Assembly: GCF_009711135.1 (NCBI RefSeq)
Contig: NZ_WMIC01000006.1
Coordinates: forward strand, 1 to 64,000
Source: Flavobacterium sp. LC2016-01
Lineage (GTDB): Bacteria > Bacteroidota > Bacteroidia > Flavobacteriales > Flavobacteriaceae
Reading direction: 5' to 3'
Length of the DNA: 64,000 bases
Shown: positions 58,786-64,000 of the stretch, piece after piece
Layout of the letters: the number at the start of each line of letters is the position of its first letter
Numbering within the stretch: position 1 is the first letter of the stretch
The notes under the pieces: model-generated
The model's database searches: none
What the model saw: the letters and a program-made list of their open reading frames with translations, nothing else
What the model was told of the DNA's origin: nothing
Program-made: the position numbers and the translations under genes

Positions 58786-59931
58786 ATGAGTAACAATACC
58801 AATAATGGAAGATTAACTTCTTTAGATGCGTTGAGAGGGTTCGTGATGTTTTGGATCATGAGCGGTGAACACATTATTCATGCTTTGGCAAAAGCCGCTC
58901 CAATTCCGGTTTTTGTTTGGATGTCGTCGCAATTGCATCATACAGAGTGGGATGGGATCACATTTTATGATATGATATTCCCTGTATTTCTATTCGTAGC
59001 CGGAGTTTCAATGCCGTTTTCGTTCGAAAAGAAAGTGAATAATGCAGGTGTTGCATCTCCCATGGAATTGCCATCAAACGAAAAAAGAAAAATATACGTG
59101 TCTATGTTAAAACGGACTTGTATTTTATTGATTTTGGGATTTGTAGTCAACGGACTGCTGCGCTTTGATGGATTTGATCAAACCCGCTTTGCAAGTGTGT
59201 TAGGTCGCATAGGACTAGCATGGTTTTTTGCAGGTTTGATTTTTCTGAATTTTGATTTAAAAAAGCAAATATATTGGTTAATAGGTATATTGATTGGTTA
59301 TTTTTTAGCAATGAAGCTGATACCAGTTCCTGGTTTTGGAGCTGGTATCTTAACCAAAGAAGGTTCTTTAGAAGGATACATCGACCGAATGTTTTTGCCG
59401 GGAAGATTGCACAGTCAAGTATACGACCCTGAAGGATTATTCTCCACTATACCAGCCATTGCAACAGCTTTGCTTGGAATATTTCTCGGGACATTTTTGA
59501 AAACAAAAAATGATTTTTCGATAACTCAAAAAGTATTGATGATGCTAGTTTCAGCAATTATTTTGATCGTTATAGGACTTTTGTGGGATTATAGTTTTCC
59601 TATTAATAAGCATCTGTGGTCAAGTTCATTTGTCTGTTTTGTTGGCGGCTTCAGTATTTTGTTTTTTACCTTTTTTTACTTGATAATTGATGTCTTGCAC
59701 TTTAATAAATGGGCATTCCCTTTAATATTGATTGGTTCAAATTCGATTTTGATTTATATGGCCTCCGAAGGATTAGTAAACTTTAAACATACCGCAGATT
59801 ATGTATTTGGAGGACTTATTAAATTTTCGTCAATAGATTGGCAGCCTGTTTTTACAACCATGTCTGTCACAATTGTACAGCTGGCTTTACTTTATTTTCT
59901 GTACAAACGAAAGTGGTTCTTAAAAGTCTGA
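58786..59931 (+). CDS. HGSNAT/DUF5009-like transmembrane sugar acetyltransferase
   Basis: The 381-residue membrane protein has about ten helices and begins with the family signature RLTSLDALRGFVMFWIMSGE, followed by FYDMIFPVFLFVAGVSMPFS and LGRIGLAWFFAGLIF. It belongs with the bacterial relatives of heparan-alpha-glucosaminide N-acetyltransferase (HGSNAT, DUF5009, NagX). The lysosomal enzyme carries acetyl from cytosolic acetyl-CoA across the membrane to terminal alpha-glucosamine, making the substrate that NAGLU (GH89) then cleaves. This locus encodes both partners. A topologically equal role in the periplasm would acetylate GlcN ends so GH89 can act. Function here is inferred from family and context. 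Confidence 0.85.
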   Translation: MSNNTNNGRLTSLDALRGFVMFWIMSGEHIIHALAKAAPIPVFVWMSSQLHHTEWDGITFYDMIFPVFLFVAGVSMPFSFEKKVNNAGVASPMELPSNEKRKIYVSMLKRTCILLILGFVVNGLLRFDGFDQTRFASVLGRIGLAWFFAGLIFLNFDLKKQIYWLIGILIGYFLAMKLIPVPGFGAGILTKEGSLEGYIDRMFLPGRLHSQVYDPEGLFSTIPAIATALLGIFLGTFLKTKNDFSITQKVLMMLVSAIILIVIGLLWDYSFPINKHLWSSSFVCFVGGFSILFFTFFYLIIDVLHFNKWAFPLILIGSNSILIYMASEGLVNFKHTADYVFGGLIKFSSIDWQPVFTTMSVTIVQLALLYFLYKRKWFLKV

Positions 59932-60088
59932 AAACAAACAGAAAGGCTTTTTTAAGATTAAAAAAATTATGTTTTAAGAGTGTAATTATGTGCACTAAAT
60001 GAACTCAATATAAAAAGATTATGATGAATACCGTCCTTTAATTAAAAGGCAAAACTTTACTATACTAACCACCGTCAACCACCAAATT

Positions 60089-61726
60089 ATGAATACATTA
60101 ACCACCGCAGATTACATCGTTTTTCTTATTTACTTTGTGATCGTTACGTCATACGGCATATATATCTACAGGAGCAAAAAAAATGCAGCGACAAGCTCTA
60201 ATGATTATTTTTTAGCCGAAGGATCACTTACATGGTGGGCAATTGGGGCATCTTTAATTGCTTCTAATATTTCGGCAGAACATTTTATCGGCATGAGCGG
60301 TTCAGGCTTTGCACTTGGATTAGCGATTTCTTCTTATGAATGGATGTCGGCTGCTACATTAATTATCGTTGCCGTTTTTATCCTTCCGGTATATCTTAAA
60401 AATAAAATATTTACGATGCCGCAATTTTTGGCAAAAAGGTACAATGATACTGTAAGTACCATTATGGCCGTAATTTGGTTATTGATCTATGTATTCGTAA
60501 ATCTTACATCAATTATTTATTTGGGAGCCTTGGCAATTTCATCAATTGCGCCGCTGAGCTTTGAATTTTGTATTATCGCATTGAGTTTGTTCTCTGTTAT
60601 AGTTACTTTAGGAGGAATGAAAGTTATTGGATATACCGATATGTTTCAGGTTATCGTTTTGATATTGGGCGGTTTGGTTACAACTTATTTGGCATTAACC
60701 TTGCTTTCAGAGCAATTTGGATTTGGCAAAGACATTCTAAAAGGATTGGCTATTATAAAAGATGAAGCGCCGGGCCACTTACAAATGATATTTGACAAAT
60801 CGAATCCGCATTATGCTGAATTGCCTGGAACTTCAGTCATTATTGGAGGCATGCTGATCAATAATTTAGCTTATTGGGGATGTAATCAATATATTGTACA
60901 AAGAGCATTGGGAGCCGACTTAAAAACGGCCCGTAAAGGAATTTTATTTGCGGCTTTTTTAAAGCTATTAGTTCCAGTTATTGCTGTTTTACCAGGCATC
61001 GCAATGTATGTAATGCATCAGAACGGAATGTTTCAGCATGAAATGCTTGATGCAGCGGGAGTTTTAAAGCCAGATCGTGCATACCCAACCTTGATGAATT
61101 TATTGCCTTCTGGATTAAAAGGAATTGCTTTAGCTGCTCTAACCGCAGCAATTGTCGCTTCTTTGGCAGGAAAAGCAAACAGTATTTCGACTATTTTTTC
61201 ATTAGATATTTACAGGAAATATTTCAATAAAAATGCTTCTGAAAAAAAATTGGTACGAATTGGGAGAATCTGTGTTGTAGTCTGCATGTTCATTGCAGCT
61301 ATTGTAGCGCCAGCATTAAAAACATTAGATCAAGCCTATCAGTTTATTCAGGAATATGTAGGTTTCTTTTCACCAGGCGTTCTTGCTGTGTTTTTATTGG
61401 GGATGTTTTGGAAAAGAACGACAGCGACCGCAGGACTTGCCGGCGCATTGCTGACAGTGCCAATTGCGGCAGTTTTGAAATTTTTGCCAGTATGGACAAA
61501 TGGCTCTTTTCCAGATTATCCTTTTTTAGACCGAATGAGCATAACCTTTGTTGCAATTGTAGTAATTATGGGAGCTTTAAGTATTTTAAAACCGGAGCCA
61601 GTAGTGGAAAACGAAGCGCATAAAATTGAAGTCGATAAATCGATGTTCGGAGTATCATCAGAGTTTGTTGTTGGATCATTTATTATTTGTGGAATCTTAA
61701 TCGCGTTGTACACCATTTTTTGGTAA
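60089..61726 (+). CDS. SSS-family sodium:solute symporter (SGLT/SMIT-like)
   Basis: The 545-residue protein has about 14 membrane helices and SSS hallmarks: SASLIASNISAEHFIGMSG-like sodium-site helix, FTMPQFLAKRYN, VIGYTDMFQVIVL and GLIA-type ALTAAIVASLAGKANS in the core. The family includes SGLT sugar and SMIT myo-inositol cotransporters. In this locus it could import inositol for the inositol oxygenase, a hexose, or a uronate released in the periplasm; sequence does not decide. It lies 157 nt after the acetyltransferase gene and 46 nt before GH28, on the same strand. Confidence 0.9.
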   Translation: MNTLTTADYIVFLIYFVIVTSYGIYIYRSKKNAATSSNDYFLAEGSLTWWAIGASLIASNISAEHFIGMSGSGFALGLAISSYEWMSAATLIIVAVFILPVYLKNKIFTMPQFLAKRYNDTVSTIMAVIWLLIYVFVNLTSIIYLGALAISSIAPLSFEFCIIALSLFSVIVTLGGMKVIGYTDMFQVIVLILGGLVTTYLALTLLSEQFGFGKDILKGLAIIKDEAPGHLQMIFDKSNPHYAELPGTSVIIGGMLINNLAYWGCNQYIVQRALGADLKTARKGILFAAFLKLLVPVIAVLPGIAMYVMHQNGMFQHEMLDAAGVLKPDRAYPTLMNLLPSGLKGIALAALTAAIVASLAGKANSISTIFSLDIYRKYFNKNASEKKLVRIGRICVVVCMFIAAIVAPALKTLDQAYQFIQEYVGFFSPGVLAVFLLGMFWKRTTATAGLAGALLTVPIAAVLKFLPVWTNGSFPDYPFLDRMSITFVAIVVIMGALSILKPEPVVENEAHKIEVDKSMFGVSSEFVVGSFIICGILIALYTIFW

Positions 61727-61772
61727 ACCGTTTTGCAAGATTTAGGTTCTATGAAAGTTAAAAAATATAAAA

Positions 61773-63323
61773 ATGACTAAAAAAAGATTTTTAAAGAAAA
61801 GTTCAATCATCTTGCTTTTCCTATTGTGTTGTAATATTGGGATTTACGCAAAAGGAAAAGACTATTTAGTGACGTCTTTTGGCGCTGTAGCCGATGGCAA
61901 AACATTAAATACAACAGCAATTCAAAAAGCGATTGATGCTGCATATAAAAATAAGGGAGGAAGAGTAATTGTTTCAAAAGGAAAATTCCTGTCAGGCAGC
62001 ATTGTATTGAAAGATAATGTTGAATTATTTTTTGAAGATGGAGCAATACTTTTAGGAAGTGCAAATCCTAATGATTATCCTAAATATGAAGGAATAAGAG
62101 CATTGGTTTTGGCTTATAATTCAAAAAACATAGCGATAACAGGAAAGGGAATTATTGACGGTCAGGGAAGAGAATTGGCATTGGCGGTTGATAGTCTGCA
62201 TCATTTTGGAATAAAAATCGATCCCAATTATAATTACAGAAGAATGCGTCCATCAGATGGAAGAGGAAAATTAGTTTCTTTCGTAAAATGTGATTCAATA
62301 AAAATGACTGACATTACATTGAAAAACAGCTCAGGTTGGGTACAATGTTTTGAACAATCTAAAAATATTGTTGTTGATCGTATAAAAGTTGACAGCAGAG
62401 CTTACTGGAATAATGATGGAATTGATATCGACGGCTGTGAAAATGTAAGCGTAACCAATTGCGATGTAAACGCAGCAGATGACGGAATTTGTTTAAAATC
62501 GGATTCTCCGGGACTGCAGAATAATAATATTTATATAGCAAATTGCACGGTACGATCAAGTGCGAGCGCCGTTAAGTTTGGAACAGGTTCATACGGAAGT
62601 TTCAAAAACGTTACCATCGAAAACATTAAGGTTTACGATACTTTCAGATCGGCAATTGCAATTGAATCTGTAGATGGTGCTGAAATTGAAAACATTAAAG
62701 TATCAAACATAACAGCTGTGAACACAGGAAATGCGATTTTAATTAGGTTAGGTCATAGAAATGGCGAAAAGCCAGGTTACATCAAGAATGTATCTATTAA
62801 AAATGTAAAAGCTCAAATTCCGTTTGGGCGCCCAGACATAGATTATGATATGCGCGGACCAGAGGTTGATTATTTTCACAATCCTTTTCCGGCTTCAATT
62901 GCTGGAATTCCGGGATATTCTATTGAAAATGTAGTTCTAGAAAATATTGAAATTACGTATCCGGGCAGAGCTTCAAAAGGAATGGCCTATTTGCCTTTGA
63001 GCAGATTAAAAGACGTTCTTGAAAATGAGAAAGGATATCCTGAATTTACCATGTTTGGAGAATTGCCTTCGTTTGGGTTTTACGTTCGTCATGTCAACGG
63101 AATTGAAATGAAAAACATAAAAGTAGTCCACGAAAAAGAGGATTTTCGTCCAGCATTTGTTTTTGATGATGTAAAAGGACTTTCAATGGAAAAGATCGAT
63201 GTTCCTTCGGATAAAATAAATCAAATTATTTTTAAGGATGTTTCTTCGAGCAAGCTTGATGCAGAAGCCTTAAAGAGAAAAAGCGAACCTATACAAAATA
63301 CATTTGTCTTGCCAGCGAGATAA
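61773..63323 (+). CDS. GH28 family (polygalacturonase-like) secreted glycosidase
   Basis: The 516-residue protein has a signal peptide (SSIILLFLLCCNIGIYAKG) and a right-handed beta-helix with the pectate-lyase-type start SFGAVADGKTLNTTAIQKAI. Of the four GH28 motifs, NDGIDIDG (Asp215, Asp218) and AADDGICLKS (Asp236-Asp237) are intact, the GHG motif is replaced by FGTGSYGS, and RIK is replaced by LIRLGHRNG. Classic GH28 enzymes hydrolyse alpha-galacturonosyl bonds; members without the GHG His include exo-acting and rhamnogalacturonan-type enzymes. An activity on another alpha-uronosyl bond is possible. It is followed after 34 nt by a second GH28 gene. Confidence 0.87.
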   Translation: MTKKRFLKKSSIILLFLLCCNIGIYAKGKDYLVTSFGAVADGKTLNTTAIQKAIDAAYKNKGGRVIVSKGKFLSGSIVLKDNVELFFEDGAILLGSANPNDYPKYEGIRALVLAYNSKNIAITGKGIIDGQGRELALAVDSLHHFGIKIDPNYNYRRMRPSDGRGKLVSFVKCDSIKMTDITLKNSSGWVQCFEQSKNIVVDRIKVDSRAYWNNDGIDIDGCENVSVTNCDVNAADDGICLKSDSPGLQNNNIYIANCTVRSSASAVKFGTGSYGSFKNVTIENIKVYDTFRSAIAIESVDGAEIENIKVSNITAVNTGNAILIRLGHRNGEKPGYIKNVSIKNVKAQIPFGRPDIDYDMRGPEVDYFHNPFPASIAGIPGYSIENVVLENIEITYPGRASKGMAYLPLSRLKDVLENEKGYPEFTMFGELPSFGFYVRHVNGIEMKNIKVVHEKEDFRPAFVFDDVKGLSMEKIDVPSDKINQIIFKDVSSSKLDAEALKRKSEPIQNTFVLPAR

Positions 63324-63357
63324 ATTCAAGAGAATTAGATTTATAAATAAAAATAAA

Positions 63358-64000
63358 ATGATGAAAAAATCTATAATTGCCATAATTGCTTTTGGTATTT
63401 CATTGACTATGACTGCTCAAAAAGTATATGATGTCAAAAAATTTGGAGCCAAAGGAGATGGGAAAACGAATGATGCAGCTGCTATTCAAAAAGCAATAGA
63501 TGCTTGTAGTATAACAGGGGGTCAAGTACTTATTCCTGCTCCCTTTACATTTTTAGCAGGTCCTTTTAATGTAAAATCAAATGTGGATTTGCATATTGAA
63601 GGAGGCGCAAAAATTTTAGCGAGCCCAGATGAAAAATTATATACAGAAAGCGCTTTTCGAGAGAATAAAGGCGAAGGCACAATCTGGATAGGCGGAAAAA
63701 ACGTTGAGAATTTGACTATTAGTGGCAACGGAAAAATTGACGGAAACGGAATTTCTTTTATGGGAGAAGAATTAGCAGATTCTTATGTTTTAAAACCGTT
63801 TAATATTCTCGATCCACGACCACATGTTTTGACTTTAATTGGAGGAAAAAATATCAGAATTAAAGACGTTCATATTGGAAATTCAGCGTATTGGACCGTT
63901 CATCTTATTGGTTGTAATGATGTTGTAATTAGCGGGATTACTTTACTGAACAGTTTAAAAGTCCGCAACAGTGACGGTATTGATATTGACCATTCAAAAA
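63358..64000 (+). CDS. Second GH28 family enzyme, 3' part outside window
   Basis: The frame is open from the ATG at 63358 (MMKKSIIAIIAFGISL; a second ATG is one codon on) to the right edge, 214 codons. A signal peptide ending TMTAQ is followed by the beta-helix start VYDVKKFGAKGDGKTNDAAA and then NSDGIDID just before the edge, the first GH28 catalytic motif. The remaining motifs are off-window. It diverges clearly from the upstream GH28, so the pair is not a recent duplication. Spacing of 34 nt implies one transcript. Confidence 0.87.
   Translation, partial: MMKKSIIAIIAFGISLTMTAQKVYDVKKFGAKGDGKTNDAAAIQKAIDACSITGGQVLIPAPFTFLAGPFNVKSNVDLHIEGGAKILASPDEKLYTESAFRENKGEGTIWIGGKNVENLTISGNGKIDGNGISFMGEELADSYVLKPFNILDPRPHVLTLIGGKNIRIKDVHIGNSAYWTVHLIGCNDVVISGITLLNSLKVRNSDGIDIDHSK

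Noticed and set aside
60021..60038. Possible fourth HTCS operator before the SSS symporter (GATGAATACCGTCCTTT)
   Set aside because: One half-site has a mismatch, a one-base gap is needed and the second half-site 21 bp upstream is missing.

Overview
The window looks like a chromosomal segment of a Flavobacterium-type Bacteroidota. The DNA is AT-rich, promoters resemble the Bacteroidetes TAnnTTTG -7 type, and the gene content is typical: SusC/SusD pair, hybrid two-component regulator, GH92/GH97/GH89 enzymes, a giant repeat adhesin and many small signal peptides ending in A/S/G-Q. This assignment is inferred from gene content; no rRNA, tRNA or housekeeping marker is present.

Region 1 (1-7679, minus) is the N-terminal 2559 codons of a giant secreted protein whose C-terminus lies beyond the left edge. 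It has a signal peptide, about 15 Ig/PKD-like modules and nine DUF11-like modules. The last DUF11 copies are nearly identical in DNA sequence. Region 2 (8163-13082, plus) has a small unknown ORF and a tight type I-secretion-like triad (ABC, HlyD, TolC) whose ATPase motifs are degenerate, closed by a terminator. Region 3 (13346-19254, plus) is a compact cluster of a soluble GAF hybrid kinase with Hpt, a single-domain response regulator, a TPR plus YaiO-type beta-barrel protein, a membrane-anchored HEAT-like protein and a processive GT2 synthase. I read it as a candidate kinase-controlled exopolysaccharide synthesis and export locus. A bidirectional terminator separates it from a convergent GH97 enzyme gene (19341-21284).

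Region 4 (21993-32020, minus) is a signalling island of five genes: CheY-like regulator, CHASE3/HAMP kinase, CheY-like regulator, a 2124-residue soluble poly-HAMP hybrid kinase with three receivers, and a REC-first kinase.

Region 5 (32513 to the right edge, plus) is a large polysaccharide utilization locus: GH89 alpha-N-acetylglucosaminidase, SusC, SusD, two GH92 alpha-mannosidases, two unfamiliar secreted proteins, a DUF4861 protein, a metallophosphoesterase lipoprotein, an AraC-type hybrid regulator, myo-inositol oxygenase, GH2 beta-galactosidase, an HGSNAT/DUF5009-like acetyltransferase, an SSS symporter and two GH28 enzymes, the last cut by the edge. A gapless 33-bp motif containing two half-sites 21 bp apart lies exactly 20 nt upstream of a -7-like box in front of GH89, SusC and inositol oxygenase; it is the best candidate operator for the hybrid regulator. 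GH89 plus an HGSNAT-like acetyltransferase, alpha-mannosidases, a phosphoesterase and inositol oxygenase suggest a substrate with alpha-glucosamine/GlcNAc, mannose, phosphate and inositol, for example the head group of plant glycosyl inositol phosphorylceramides or a GPI-like glycan. The substrate is a hypothesis; the gene families and the shared promoter element are read from the sequence.

Several intergenic regions carry long inverted repeats, including a three-copy palindromic family (13192, 48205, 54311).
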